From Streptomyces flavofungini (GTDB taxonomy: Bacteria; Actinomycetota; Actinomycetes; Streptomycetales; Streptomycetaceae), in contig NZ_CP128846.1 of the NCBI RefSeq assembly GCF_030388665.1, positions 1,364,001 to 1,428,000 of the forward strand: 64,000 nt of DNA, written 5' to 3'. Below, piece after piece: positions 43,236 to 52,272 of this stretch (position 1 is the first letter of the stretch; every line of letters begins with the position of its first letter). Below the pieces are notes generated by a model that was not told where the DNA came from, searched no databases, and saw only the letters and a list, made by a program, of their open reading frames with translations. Both the position numbers and the translations under genes were made by a program.

Positions 43236-43719
43236 ACCACACCCTTTCCCTGATGTGTGCCGGACGCCGTGTCCGGCACGTTTGCGCTCTTCAGGGCGAC
43301 GTTAGACCCGGGATTGCCGCCGGAACAGGGTTTCTGGCGCAGACGCAGACCGCTCGGCGGATCGCCCTCTTCCAGGGCGGCGCCGACCGCGCGCGACGCC
43401 GCCGAGGAGCGCGCCACCAACCGGGCGCGCCCCCTGTTTCGTCCCGGCGACCAGGACACGCCGCCGGGAATTCCTCGCGCCCCCGCACACCACGAAGCGG
43501 GTCGCGCCGACCGGGTGAGCCGGTGCGGCCCGCTTCAACACCCTCTCGGGCAGCGCACGTTGACCCGCCGCCAGAACAGGGCGCAGGCGGTCCGGCAGCG
43601 GCCTCCACGACCGTGCTGACCCGCCTCGGGGCAGCTTTTCCGCCTCAGGTCTGGCTGTGTGCCACTCCTGGTGCTGTACGTCCGCTCCCGCCCGGGCGTC
43701 AGTCGGGGCGGCTCCCGCC
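43236..43719. other. Intergenic region with stem-loop 43257-43279
   Basis: No gene seen in 480 bp. A perfect nine-base stem (GTGCCGGAC with GTCCGGCAC, five-base loop) lies at 43257-43279, just upstream of the operator cluster, and could end transcription coming from the right or form part of the HicB promoter region. The rest is GC-rich without repeats I could define. Confidence 0.5.
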
Positions 43720-45972
43720 TCAGCCCCGGTACTGCGGCTCGGGCCGGCGCTGTTGCGGCGGCACCTGCTGCTGCGCGGCGAGGCGCCGGGACAGCTTCTC
43801 GCCCTCGACGTCCATGTTCGGAAGCAGCCAGTCGAGCCACTTCGGCAGCCACCACGCCGACCTGCCCAGCAGGGCGAACAGCGCGGGCACGATGGTCATG
43901 CGGACGATGAAGGCATCGAAGAGGACGGCGACGGCGAGACCGAAGCCGATCATCTTGACCAGGTCGTTCTCCTCCATGATGAAGCCGGAGAAGACGCTGA
44001 TCATGATGATCGCGGCCGCGGTGACCACCCGTCCGCCGTACCGGAAGCCGGTGACGACCGACTCGCGCGGTTCGACGCCGTGGACGTACGCCTCGCGCAT
44101 CCGCGTCACCAGGAACACCTCGTAGTCCATCGCGAGGCCGAAGACCACGCCGATCATGAAGACCGGCATCGTGCTCATGATCGGGCTCGGCTGGTCGACA
44201 CCGAAGACGTCCGCGAGCCAGCCCCACTGGAAGACCGCCACCACGGCGCCGAGCGCGGCGGCCACCGAGAGCAGGAAACCGAGCGCCGCCTTCAGCGGCA
44301 CCAGGATCGAGCGGAAGACCAGCATCAGCAGAAGGAAGGCCAGGCCGACGACCGTGCCCAGGTAGGGCAGGAGCGCGTCGTCGAGGGTCTTGGAGAAGTC
44401 GATGAACATGGCCGTCTGGCCGGTGAGAAGGATTTCGGGGCCGTTGTCGGCCTTGATGTCCTTTGCCACTCCTCGCAGGGATTTGACCAGATCCTTGGTC
44501 TCGTCCTCGGCCGGGCCCGTCTTGGGCACGACGTTCACGATGGCGGTGTCGTTGGCCTTGTTCGGCGCGGCGGGGCCGACCGACTCGACGCCGGGCTCCT
44601 TCTCCATGCGCTTGCGCACGGTCTCGGCCTCGGCCTTGACGTTCTCGCCCTCGATGGTCACCATCAGCGGACCGTTGAAGCCCTTGCCGAAGGAGTCCGA
44701 CATCATGTCGTACGCCTTGCGCTGGGTGGTGTCCGGCGCCATGGTGCCCTCGCTGGGCAGGCCGAGCTTCATGCCGGCGGCGGGGACGGCGACCGCGCCG
44801 AGGCCCACGACGGCAAGGAGCAGGACGGCGACCGGGTGGCGCAGGATGAAGCACGCCCAGCGGGCACCGAGGTTCGGCTGCTGCTGCTTCCGGACCCGCT
44901 CCTCGGCCTTGCGCTGCTTCTTCTCCGACAGCGGCTTGTCCTTGTGCAGCGCGCGGTCCTTGCGGGCGAGCACCTTGACGGGTGCGAAGCCGAGGAGCGC
45001 GGGGACGAGCGTCACGGCGATGAGGACGGCGATCGCGACGGTGCCCGCGGCGGCCATGCCCATCTTCGTGAGCATCGGGATGTTGACGACGGCCAGGCCC
45101 GCCAGGGCGATGATGACGGTGAGTCCGGCGAAGACGACGGCGGTGCCCGCGGTGCCCACGGCCCGCCCGGCCGCGTCCTGGCGTTCGCGGCCCTCGGCGA
45201 TCTCCGAGCGGTAGCGCGAGACGATGAACAGGGCGTAGTCGATGCCGACCGCGAGGCCGATCATCATGGCCAGGGTCGTGGTCGTGGACGACAGGCCGAC
45301 GGTGGAGCCGATCGCGGTGATGCCGGAGATGCCGACGCCGACACCGACGAGCGCGGTGAGCAGCGGCATGCCGGCGGCGATCATCGAGCCGAAGGTCAGG
45401 ATCAGGACGATCGCGGAGACGGCGATGCCGATCGCCTCGGAGGAACCGCCCACGGACTGCTCGACCTTGACGGCGTCGCCGCCGGCCTCGGCCTTGAGTC
45501 CGCTCTTGCGGGCGTTCTCCAGCGTCTTGTCCAGGGCCTCGTGCGCCTTGTCGTTCACCTTGGTCTGGACGACCTTGTAGGTGGCGGACACATAGACGGT
45601 GGACTTGTCCTTGCTGACGGCGGCGTTGCCCGCGTAGGGGTCGCCGACGCTCGCCACCTGGGGCGCCTCGCGCAGCTCGGCGATGACCTTGTTGACCTTG
45701 GCCTTCTCGCCCGCCGCGGTGATGTCGCCGCCGGGAACCCGCAGGACGACGCGAGCCGTCGCGCCGTCGGCGCTCGCGTCAGGGAACTTGTCCTCGAGGA
45801 GGTCGTAGGCCTTCTGCGACTCCGTGCCCGGCATCGAGAACGCGTCGGCGGGGGGCGTCGGCGCGGACGAGGCAGCGTAGCCCACCCCGCCGAAGATCAG
45901 CACCCAGAGCAGTGCCATCAAACCGCGTCGCCGGAAGGCGAAGCGGCCCAGTTTGTACAGGATGGTAGCCAC
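43720..45972 (-). CDS. MMPL-family (RND-type) membrane transporter
   Basis: A 750-residue exporter. A first helix (GLMALLWVLIFGGVGYAASS) is followed by a large periplasm-side domain, a bundle of helices with GIDYALFIVSRYRSE, a cytosolic Lys-rich loop (about 330-365), and the second half with the matching AMDYEVFLVTRMREAYVHG segment. These paired D-Y motifs are the proton-relay region of MMPL proteins. Family members export lipids or lipophilic metabolites. It lies downstream of a HicB-type operator relic (46219-46255), so regulation by the HicB-like paralogs is possible. Substrate unknown. Confidence 0.92.
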   Translation of the reverse strand: MATILYKLGRFAFRRRGLMALLWVLIFGGVGYAASSAPTPPADAFSMPGTESQKAYDLLEDKFPDASADGATARVVLRVPGGDITAAGEKAKVNKVIAELREAPQVASVGDPYAGNAAVSKDKSTVYVSATYKVVQTKVNDKAHEALDKTLENARKSGLKAEAGGDAVKVEQSVGGSSEAIGIAVSAIVLILTFGSMIAAGMPLLTALVGVGVGISGITAIGSTVGLSSTTTTLAMMIGLAVGIDYALFIVSRYRSEIAEGRERQDAAGRAVGTAGTAVVFAGLTVIIALAGLAVVNIPMLTKMGMAAAGTVAIAVLIAVTLVPALLGFAPVKVLARKDRALHKDKPLSEKKQRKAEERVRKQQQPNLGARWACFILRHPVAVLLLAVVGLGAVAVPAAGMKLGLPSEGTMAPDTTQRKAYDMMSDSFGKGFNGPLMVTIEGENVKAEAETVRKRMEKEPGVESVGPAAPNKANDTAIVNVVPKTGPAEDETKDLVKSLRGVAKDIKADNGPEILLTGQTAMFIDFSKTLDDALLPYLGTVVGLAFLLLMLVFRSILVPLKAALGFLLSVAAALGAVVAVFQWGWLADVFGVDQPSPIMSTMPVFMIGVVFGLAMDYEVFLVTRMREAYVHGVEPRESVVTGFRYGGRVVTAAAIIMISVFSGFIMEENDLVKMIGFGLAVAVLFDAFIVRMTIVPALFALLGRSAWWLPKWLDWLLPNMDVEGEKLSRRLAAQQQVPPQQRRPEPQYRG

Positions 45973-46149
45973 GGCGAAAGGGACTCCTGTCGGGTAGTCA
46001 GGAACACGGGGACCGTGCGAGAACCGCGCCGGCGGTCTCGCTGCGCGCTGCCGCGGGACTCGACGGGCCAGCCACGGCGGCGGCCTGCGGCAGACGGATG
46101 GACGGCACGGCTACGTCGGACCGGGGAGGCCGAGTCCGGCTCCGCTCAC

Positions 46150-46209
46150 ACGCGCCGAGGGGGCCGCGAACCCGAGCCGGAACTCGTCGACGTACCGCGT
46201 GGCATCCAC
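46150..46209 (-). pseudogene. 5' relic of a HicB-like gene
   Basis: Reading from GTG 46209 on the minus strand gives VDATRYVDEFRLGFAA, which matches the N-terminus of the HicB-like paralogs (M-D/E-L-T-x-YVD-x-x-R). After about 16 codons the similarity stops; the frame runs on without family character. Three intact operator-type palindromes stand in front. This is best read as a truncated fifth copy. It lies about 180 bp upstream of the MMPL gene. Confidence 0.6.
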
Positions 46210-46218
46210 AGCGCTACG

Positions 46219-46255
46219 ATGGCACCACGATGGTGCCATGGCAAGCCACCATGGC
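46219..46255 (-). promoter_or_regulatory. Operator cluster in front of the HicB-like relic
   Basis: ATGGCACCAC (46219-46228), ATGGTGCCAT (46230-46239, a perfect palindrome) and GCCACCATGGC (46245-46255) repeat the layout seen before the intact HicB-like genes. It may now control the MMPL gene at 45972. Confidence 0.6.
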
Positions 46256-46664
46256 ACACATTCGGCACCAAGGCATCGCCACCCCTCGCCAGCACCACCC
46301 TCAAGGGGTAATCGACAATAGGAAAGCGGGCTTTTCGAGTGCCCGTTCGGGCGTGCGGGAGCCGCGAGTTGGCGCCACGCCCGCACGGATCCAGGCACCG
46401 GAAGCGGCGCTTCACCAGGTCACCCCCATCCGTCCGCACCATCGCCACATCCAGGCCCGAATGGGTTGCAGTAGCCGATCCCGAAGCGAAAACCAGCCAG
46501 CACCCTTTGCGGGCCTTGACTTCCAATGGGCCGCTCCATTCGCGACAGCGAAGTACTCCAAGGTCGCCACCGCCCCACAGCGGCACTTCCACCGTCAGGG
46601 ACAAGCACGCATCAAGTAGCCGACAATCGGTCAGCCGTCGAGGGCGGGAGAAAGTGGCACTTGT
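46256..46664. other. Region without a recognisable gene
   Basis: About 410 bp between the relic operator and the chimeric gene. Several open frames cross it but none shows a family I recognise or convincing codon bias. GC content is lower than in the flanking genes. It may be debris of the same rearrangement that truncated the HicB-like copy. Confidence 0.45.
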
Positions 46665-46691
46665 ATGGCGCCATATTTGTGCCATCATGGC
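46665..46691 (+). promoter_or_regulatory. Operator pair in front of the chimeric gene
   Basis: ATGGCGCCAT (46665-46674, perfect palindrome) and GCCATCATGGC (46681-46691) end three bases before the ATG at 46695. Binding here would block both transcription and initiation. Confidence 0.7.
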
Positions 46692-46694
46692 GTC

Positions 46695-47408
46695 ATGGAC
46701 CTCACGCCATACGTCGACGATTTCCGGCACGAGCTCGTAGTCGCCGCAGACGCGGGCGGAGACGAAGCCCGAGCCCTGGCCCAACGCCTCACCGCGCCGC
46801 TGGCGACAGCGGCGCGGCTCACCCTGCTCAACGCGCTGTCCGACGCCATGGGAGAGGTGACCCGCGACCTCGCGCCCGGCTGCTCGGTGGCCGTGCAACT
46901 CCGCGGCCTCGACCCGGAGTTCGTGGTGACGCCATCCCCCTGCGGCCACGCCCTCGCGGAGCGCGAGCAGGACAGCGGCGCACGGAGACACACACCGGCG
47001 CCCGTGACGCCGGTGGCGCCCCTTCTCGACACCGGACTGCACGGCGGTTTCATCCGGCTGCAATTCGCCACCGTGAGCGGACTGGAATCAGCCACCGCCC
47101 TCTTCGACCTCGCCACCCCCGACCACGAGGCACTCGCCCTGCACCTGCCGAGCGACGGCACCGTGCCCGCGCTCCGTGCCGTCCTTGACGCCCTGGACGA
47201 CGCGGCGATCGAGGCCACGCGGCTCACCGTGCACAGCGCCGGCCTCGACGACGTCGCCCATTCCCTCATCGGCATGCCCCAGGCGAGCGCCGGGCTGCCC
47301 CAAACGGGCATCGAGTTCGTCCCGTCGAACGACGAGCTCGCCTGCCGCAAGTCGTCGCCACGCACCCCGCGCAAGCCCCGCAAGTCCCCCCGGGGCGACG
47401 CGGGCTGA
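46695..47408 (+). CDS. Chimera: HicB-like N-terminal domain fused to a DrrA-type accessory domain
   Basis: A 237-residue protein that joins two unrelated pieces seen elsewhere in this window. Residues 1-80 (MDLTPYVDDFRHEL, then LRGLDPEFVVTP) match the N-terminal domain of the HicB-like paralogs. Residues about 115-195 (GGFIRLQF, LPSDGTVPALRAVLDAL, RLTVHSAGLDDVAHSLIG) match the C-terminal domain of the DrrA-like ATPase (40647-41648). The ribbon-helix-helix that should follow the first part is gone, as is the ATPase core. The last ~35 residues are Lys/Arg/Pro-rich and could bind nucleic acid. ATG 46695 is set by the paralogs. Function unknown. Confidence 0.78.
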   Translation: MDLTPYVDDFRHELVVAADAGGDEARALAQRLTAPLATAARLTLLNALSDAMGEVTRDLAPGCSVAVQLRGLDPEFVVTPSPCGHALAEREQDSGARRHTPAPVTPVAPLLDTGLHGGFIRLQFATVSGLESATALFDLATPDHEALALHLPSDGTVPALRAVLDALDDAAIEATRLTVHSAGLDDVAHSLIGMPQASAGLPQTGIEFVPSNDELACRKSSPRTPRKPRKSPRGDAG

Positions 47409-47532
47409 GGGCCGGCCGCAGGCCGCAGGCCCTCGCCGCACGCGGCTCGGGACCCGTCCCGTACGCGGCTCAGGGCCCCTCCCCTCCTCGGGGCACGGCC
47501 TCTCCCCTACGCGGGCGGGAGCCCCGTCGACA

Positions 47533-48807
47533 TCACGCCGCCGCTCGTCCCGGCCCTCCCGCGGTGAGCAGCGGCAGCTCCCGCGCACCCGTCAGCTCCG
47601 GGTTCGCCATCAGGACGGGCGGGTTGTCGGGGTCGGTGCGCAGGTCCGGGTAGCGCTCCAGGAGGATGCCGAGCGCGATCCGCCCTTCGAGCCGCGCGAG
47701 CGGCGCTCCGAGACAGAAGTGGATGCCCCGGCCGAAGGCCAGGTGGGGGTCGGGGTCCCGCCCGGGGCGGAAGTCGTCCGGGCCGAAGAACACCCGCTCG
47801 TCGCGGTTGGCCGCGCCGACCCACAGGGCGAGCGCCTGCCCGGCGGGCACCCGCTGTCCGCCGAGTTCGACTTCCCGGGTCGTGGCCCGGTAGAAGACCT
47901 GGAACGGCGTGAGCAGGCGCAGCGACTCCTCGATCACGGCGGGCAGCCCCGTCGGGTCCCGCCGCAGCGCGTCCCCGTGCTCCGGATGGGCGTCCAGGCA
48001 GAGCACGGTGTTGCCGAGCAGCATGGTCGTGGTGACGTGCCCGGCGATGAGCAGCAGCTGGGCGAAGTTGCCGAGCGCCGCGGGGGACAGCCGTTCGCCG
48101 TCGACCTCGGCCTGGACGAGCAGCGTGAGCAGGTCCTCCCTCGGGTGGCGCCTGCGGTCGTCGGCGTGCTCCGTGAAGTACTCGTTCATGCGCCGCCCGA
48201 GGTCGAGGGCGGCGGCGACCTCGTCCACGCCGACGCCTCCACCGCCTCCACCGCCTCCGGTACCGCCCGCGCCGACTGCGTTCGGCCCTTGCTCGCGCGG
48301 GAAGATCTCCTCGCTCCACTGCCGGAACAGCGGGCGGTCGGCGGCGGGGACACCGAGGAGTTCGGCGATGACGGTCACCGGCAGCGGGTGGGCGAGGTCG
48401 TCGACGAGTTCCAGCGCGCCGCGTTCGTCGGCCCGGTCGAGCAGCTCATGGGTCAGGGCGCTGATTCGGGGCGCGAGGCCCGCCACGAGCCGGGGCGTGA
48501 AGGCCCGGCCGACGAGCTGCCTGAGCTTGCGGTGGTCGGGCGGGTCCATCTGGGTGAGCAGGCCGCTCTTCTCGTAGTCCGGGGCGTCGGGGGCGAGTTG
48601 GCGGACCGTGTCGGACGAGTAGGTGGCGGGGTCGGAGAAGACCTCGACGACCTCCGGGTAGCCGTGCACGTTCCAGATCCCGGTCCGCTCGTCGAGGGTC
48701 ACCGCCCGCTCCGGGCGGGTGCCGCGGAGCCAGAAGTGGGCCGGGGGCGCACCCCACTCGTCGGCGCGGGCGGTGAGAGGGACTTGGCGCAAGGACTGGT
48801 AAGTCAT
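47533..48807 (-). CDS. Cytochrome P450
   Basis: A 424-residue P450. The heme loop is FGRGIHFCLGAPLAR, the K-helix motif is EESLR, and the I-helix reads LLIAGHVTTT, where the residue before the threonines, usually Glu or Asp, is Val. A Gly-rich run (GGTGGGGGGGG, around residue 190) is inserted before the G/H helices. The ATG at 48807 follows AGGTGA. No redox partner gene is adjacent. It lies between the chimeric gene and the second DUF4097 gene; the substrate is unknown and a link to the piperazate genes is possible but unproven. Confidence 0.92.
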   Translation of the reverse strand: MTYQSLRQVPLTARADEWGAPPAHFWLRGTRPERAVTLDERTGIWNVHGYPEVVEVFSDPATYSSDTVRQLAPDAPDYEKSGLLTQMDPPDHRKLRQLVGRAFTPRLVAGLAPRISALTHELLDRADERGALELVDDLAHPLPVTVIAELLGVPAADRPLFRQWSEEIFPREQGPNAVGAGGTGGGGGGGGVGVDEVAAALDLGRRMNEYFTEHADDRRRHPREDLLTLLVQAEVDGERLSPAALGNFAQLLLIAGHVTTTMLLGNTVLCLDAHPEHGDALRRDPTGLPAVIEESLRLLTPFQVFYRATTREVELGGQRVPAGQALALWVGAANRDERVFFGPDDFRPGRDPDPHLAFGRGIHFCLGAPLARLEGRIALGILLERYPDLRTDPDNPPVLMANPELTGARELPLLTAGGPGRAAA

Positions 48808-49102
48808 GATATTTCACCTGTTTCAGGGCGTGCCAGGGCACGCTCCACGGGTCGGGGACCGCGCGGTACGGGAGGTGGGGGGGGAAGGTGGCGCGTCGGG
48901 GCCGCGACGGCTCTGCCGAGGGCGGGCGGCGATCAGCGCGTGCGGGGTGCGCGTGCGGGGTGCGCGTTCGCCCCGCGCTCGGGACGCGGGCTCCGTGCGC
49001 GGCCGGCACGAGCGGTACCGGCGGTACGCCGCCATGTACCGCAGCCTGATCACGGGCTCCGGCCGGGCGGACCGGCCGACGAAAGGGCGGGCGGGCCCCC
49101 GG
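48808..49102. other. Upstream region of the P450 gene
   Basis: No gene seen. It must contain the leftward P450 promoter. The DNA is GC-rich with several short direct repeats of GTGCGGGGTGCGCG type near 48939-48967. Confidence 0.45.
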
Positions 49103-49208
49103 GCGCGGCCGGATCAGGGCGCGGCCGGATCAGGGCGCGGCCGGATCAGGGCGCGGCCGGATCAGGGCGCGGCCGGATCAGGGCGCGGCCGGATCAGGGC
49201 GCGGCCGG
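49103..49208. repeat. 16-bp tandem repeat, 6.6 copies
   Basis: Six perfect copies of GCGCGGCCGGATCAGG followed by a partial copy. It lies between the P450 gene (upstream side) and the terminator of the second HicB/DUF4097 pair. Each unit holds a GATC. No coding frame is used here. Confidence 0.9.
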
Positions 49209-49228
49209 GGGTTCCCGGAAACGCGGCG

Positions 49229-49255
49229 AGGGCGCGGTGCCGACCACCGCGCCCT
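49229..49255 (-). terminator. Terminator of the HicB2-DUF4097 operon
   Basis: AGGGCGCGGT (49229-49238) pairs perfectly with ACCGCGCCCT (49246-49255) over a seven-base loop, about 25 bp past the DUF4097 stop. Confidence 0.75.
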
Positions 49256-49278
49256 CGTGCTGCCGTCAGGCGCCGTGA

Positions 49279-50118
49279 TCAGGCGCGGCGTATGACGATG
49301 TCGCCGCGGCTGGTGACGGCGTGTATCTCGACGGCCTCTTCCGGCAGTTCGGGCGCTTCGGACGCACCGAGCGAATTCCGTACGTGGCCGACCTTGGTGT
49401 GCACGTCCAGCCAGGCGGCTGATCCTTTCCGCACTCCGACCTCCAACTCGCCCGCGGCGGCGCGCAGCTCCACGCGGCCGCGCGTCACCTCGCCGACGCG
49501 GATGTCACCGGTGACGGAGCGGGCGGTGACGTCGTCGTACACCCGGCCGATGCTGATGTCGCCGCGGTTGACGGTGGCCCGCAGGCGTCCTGTGACCTCT
49601 TCGATGTCGGTGTCGCCGCTGGAGTTCTTGAGGGTCAGCGCGCCGTCGACACGGCCGATGCGGATGTCACCGGAGGCCACACGGATGTCGGTCTCGCCGG
49701 TGACGCTGCCGACGGTGACGTCACCGAAGCCGCTGTTGAGCTGAAGCCGTCCGGCCCGCTCCAGTTGGATGCGGCCGTGCCCGGTCTTGAACTCGCACTC
49801 CCCCAGGTCGCCCTCGCTGTAGATGTCGGCCATGGTGGCATCGCCCGACACCCGTGATCCGGCGGGCAGTTCGACGCTCACGTCGACGGAGCCGCCGGAG
49901 CCGAAGAGGCTGCGCCGGCGCGGGGTCCTGATCAGCAGCCTGCCCTGGCCGTACTCGACGCGGGTCTGTTCGGCGGCGCTGCGGTCGGACTGGCTCAGCC
50001 CGTTGCTCGGGCTCACCTCCACCACGGTCTCGGTGCGCGCGCCCGCAGTCAGGCGCAGGAGGCCCGCGTTGAGCTGCAGGGCGACAGAGATGGGCTCGGG
50101 GGTGTCGAAGGTTGGCAT
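49279..50118 (-). CDS. DUF4097 beta-repeat protein (paralog 2)
   Basis: A 279-residue paralog of the protein at 41747-42595. It starts MPTFDTPEPISVALQ and shows the same repeating strands (SGDIRIGRVDGALTLKNSSG, RGDISIGRVYDDVTARSVTG) and the shared SLGASEAPELPEEAVEI end. It is next to its own HicB-like gene (82 bp gap), but no ABC transporter follows, unlike the first copy. The ATG at 50118 has GGACGGGG upstream. Function unknown. Confidence 0.87.
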   Translation of the reverse strand: MPTFDTPEPISVALQLNAGLLRLTAGARTETVVEVSPSNGLSQSDRSAAEQTRVEYGQGRLLIRTPRRRSLFGSGGSVDVSVELPAGSRVSGDATMADIYSEGDLGECEFKTGHGRIQLERAGRLQLNSGFGDVTVGSVTGETDIRVASGDIRIGRVDGALTLKNSSGDTDIEEVTGRLRATVNRGDISIGRVYDDVTARSVTGDIRVGEVTRGRVELRAAAGELEVGVRKGSAAWLDVHTKVGHVRNSLGASEAPELPEEAVEIHAVTSRGDIVIRRA

Positions 50119-50200
50119 GGCTGCCCCGTCCTGTGGGTCTGTCGGGCGTCCCCGCTGGTGGGACGGTTGAGGGAGGGTGACACTGCGGTGCGGGCGGCGC

Positions 50201-50746
50201 TCAGCCGACCCAGCCGGTGTGGCTCCGGCCGCCGCGGTCGGCGAAGCCCTGCGGCCCCGCCTCGGGGGCGACGGTCCGCTCCTCGGGTTCCAGAGCCGTC
50301 GATATCGCCCGTACGAGCCAGGCGTTGAGCGAGAGTCCTTCCCGCGCCGCCGCCTTCTCGGCTCGCAGCTTGAGGCCGGAGGGCAGCCGAAGGTTGATCC
50401 TGACCGTGGTGCGCAGGTCCTCGGCGGACAGGGCCGGGGGCGGCACCGGGGCCGGTCCGGCCGGGGCCGGCTCGGGCGCGGCGCGGTCGGACCAGTCGTC
50501 GAGCGGGGCCGGTGTCACCACGAACTCGGGCTCGCGGCCGCGCAACCGTACGTCCACGGAGCCCGGTGCCAGTTCACCGGTGATCTCGCCCGCCGCGTCG
50601 GACAGGGCCCGCAGGAGCGTGAGCCGGGTCGCCGACTCGAGCTGCGCGGTGAGGCGCTCGGCCGTCGCCCGCGCCTCATCGCCGTCCGCGTCGGCTGCGA
50701 CGGACAGCTCCCGGCGGAGAGAGTCGACGTACGGCGTGAGATCCAT
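50201..50746 (-). CDS. HicB-like ribbon-helix-helix regulator (paralog 2)
   Basis: A 181-residue paralog with the shared N-terminal domain (MDLTPYVDSLRREL, GSVDVRLRGREPEFVVTPAP) and an intact ribbon-helix-helix (VRINLRLPSGLKLRAEKAAA, then LSLNAWLVRAI, residues about 110-145). The C-terminal tail ends HTGWVG, like paralog 3 (YTGWVN). No HicA partner is present. Three operator-type palindromes precede it. It forms an operon with DUF4097 paralog 2. Confidence 0.83.
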   Translation of the reverse strand: MDLTPYVDSLRRELSVAADADGDEARATAERLTAQLESATRLTLLRALSDAAGEITGELAPGSVDVRLRGREPEFVVTPAPLDDWSDRAAPEPAPAGPAPVPPPALSAEDLRTTVRINLRLPSGLKLRAEKAAAREGLSLNAWLVRAISTALEPEERTVAPEAGPQGFADRGGRSHTGWVG

Positions 50747-50749
50747 GAC

Positions 50750-50791
50750 GCCACTATGGCATCACGATGGCGCCATTGCAAGCCGAAATGG
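50750..50791 (-). promoter_or_regulatory. Operator cluster of HicB-like paralog 2
   Basis: GCCACTATGGC (50750-50760), ATGGCGCCAT (50767-50776) and a decayed GCCGAAATGGC (50781-50791) follow the same three-site layout as at paralog 1, beginning three bases from the start codon. Confidence 0.7.
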
Positions 50792-50870
50792 CTCATACTG
50801 GCGCAGCCTGGCGACCGGACGGAGCCAGTAAATCTTGAGGACGCTTCCCCGCGGCGCCCTGGGCGACAGA

Positions 50871-50912
50871 ACCGAAAGGGCCGCCCACCGGTTGGCGGGC
50901 GGCCCTTTCGGT
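50871..50912 (-). terminator. Strong terminator downstream of argD
   Basis: ACCGAAAGGGCCGCCC (50871-50886) pairs perfectly with GGGCGGCCCTTTCGGT (50897-50912) over a ten-base loop. Three copies of a ten-base unit, GTCGATGGCG, follow at 50911-50940. Confidence 0.85.
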
Positions 50913-50951
50913 CGATGGCGGTCGATGGCGGTCGATGGCGACCAGGCGGTG

Positions 50952-52190
50952 TCAGGCCCCTGCCTCACTCCGCACCCGGTCGAGGACTCCGGGCAGCGCG
51001 CGCAGGAACGCCGTCACCTCTTCCTCGCCGACGATCAGCGGCGGGGCGAGCCTGATGGTGTCCGGCAGGGCGGCGTTCACCAGGAGTCCCGCGTCCTGCG
51101 CGGCCTGCTGCACGCGCGGGGCGACGGGCTCGGTGAGGACGATGCCGAGCAGCAGTCCGGCGCCGCGGACCCGGTCGACCAGCGGGTGCCCGAGCGCCTC
51201 GATGCCCCGCCGCAGCGCCTCGCCCTGCCGCTTGACGTGGTCGAGGAGTCCGTCGCCGTGAATGGTGTCGAGCACCGCGAGCGCGGCGGCACAGGAGACG
51301 GGGTTGCCGCCGAAGGTCGTGCCGTGCGCGCCGGGCGCCATCAGCTCGGCGGCCGGGCCGAACGCGAGCGTCGCGCCGATGGGCATGCCACCGCCGAGGC
51401 CCTTGGCGAGGGTGAGGACGTCCGGCTCGACGCCGTGCGCCTGGTGCTCGAACCAGTGGCCGGTGCGGCCGATCCCGGTCTGCACCTCGTCGAGGACGAG
51501 CAGCGCCCCGGCGGCCCGGGTGATCTCACGGGCCGCGACCAGGTAGCCGGGCGGCGGCACGACCACGCCGTTCTCGCCCTGGATCGGCTCGATGACGACG
51601 AGCGCGGTGTCCTCGTCCACGGCCGCGCGCAGCGCGTCGGCGTCACCGAACGGCACGTGCGTGACCTCACCGGGCAGCGGCTCGAACGCGGCGCGCTTCG
51701 GGGGCTGGCCGGTGAGGGCGAGGGAGCCCATGGTGCGGCCGTGGAAGCCGCCCTCGGTGGCGACCATGCGGCGGCGCCCTGTCAGGCGGCCGATCTTGAA
51801 GGCCGCCTCGTTCGCCTCCGCGCCGGAGTTGGAGAAGAAGACGCGGCCACAGCGCCCGGTCAGGCGGAGCAGGCGCTCGGCGAGCCGCACCGGCGGCTCG
51901 GCGATGAACAGGTTCGAGACGTGGCCGAGCCTGGCCACCTGCGCGCTGACGGCGCGGACGACGGCGGGGTGCGCGGTGCCGAGCGAGTTGACGGCGATGC
52001 CGCCGAGGAAGTCGAGGTACTTCCTGCCGTCGGCGTCCCAGAACGCGGCACCCTCGCCGCGCACCAACGGCACCCTCGGCGTGCCGTAGTTGTCCATCAG
52101 CGACGCCTGCCAGCGCTCGGTGAGCTTGATGTTCCCGCGCTCCCCCGCGGCGTCGCCCGTGACGCCGGTGTCGCTCGTTGCCTCGTTCAT
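50952..52190 (-). CDS. argD: Acetylornithine aminotransferase ArgD
   Basis: A 412-residue class III aminotransferase with [28 protein letters not shown] and the PLP lysine in [14 protein letters not shown]. It interconverts N-acetylglutamate semialdehyde and N-acetylornithine. ATG 52190 follows a GGAGGGG site; an upstream ATG at 52247 in the same frame would overlap the argB-argD gap and is less likely. Third gene of argJ-argB-argD. argR, usual after argD in Streptomyces, is absent. Confidence 0.93.
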   Translation of the reverse strand: MNEATSDTGVTGDAAGERGNIKLTERWQASLMDNYGTPRVPLVRGEGAAFWDADGRKYLDFLGGIAVNSLGTAHPAVVRAVSAQVARLGHVSNLFIAEPPVRLAERLLRLTGRCGRVFFSNSGAEANEAAFKIGRLTGRRRMVATEGGFHGRTMGSLALTGQPPKRAAFEPLPGEVTHVPFGDADALRAAVDEDTALVVIEPIQGENGVVVPPPGYLVAAREITRAAGALLVLDEVQTGIGRTGHWFEHQAHGVEPDVLTLAKGLGGGMPIGATLAFGPAAELMAPGAHGTTFGGNPVSCAAALAVLDTIHGDGLLDHVKRQGEALRRGIEALGHPLVDRVRGAGLLLGIVLTEPVAPRVQQAAQDAGLLVNAALPDTIRLAPPLIVGEEEVTAFLRALPGVLDRVRSEAGA

Positions 52191-52272
52191 CCCATCCCCT
52201 CCATGCCGGGCACGCTCATCGCGCCCCCCTTCGACGGCCCCGCTCACCGCAGAACCTCCCCGGCAGCCCCGC

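Noticed and set aside
49103..49208. CRISPR array
   Set aside because: The 16-bp units are directly adjacent without spacers.
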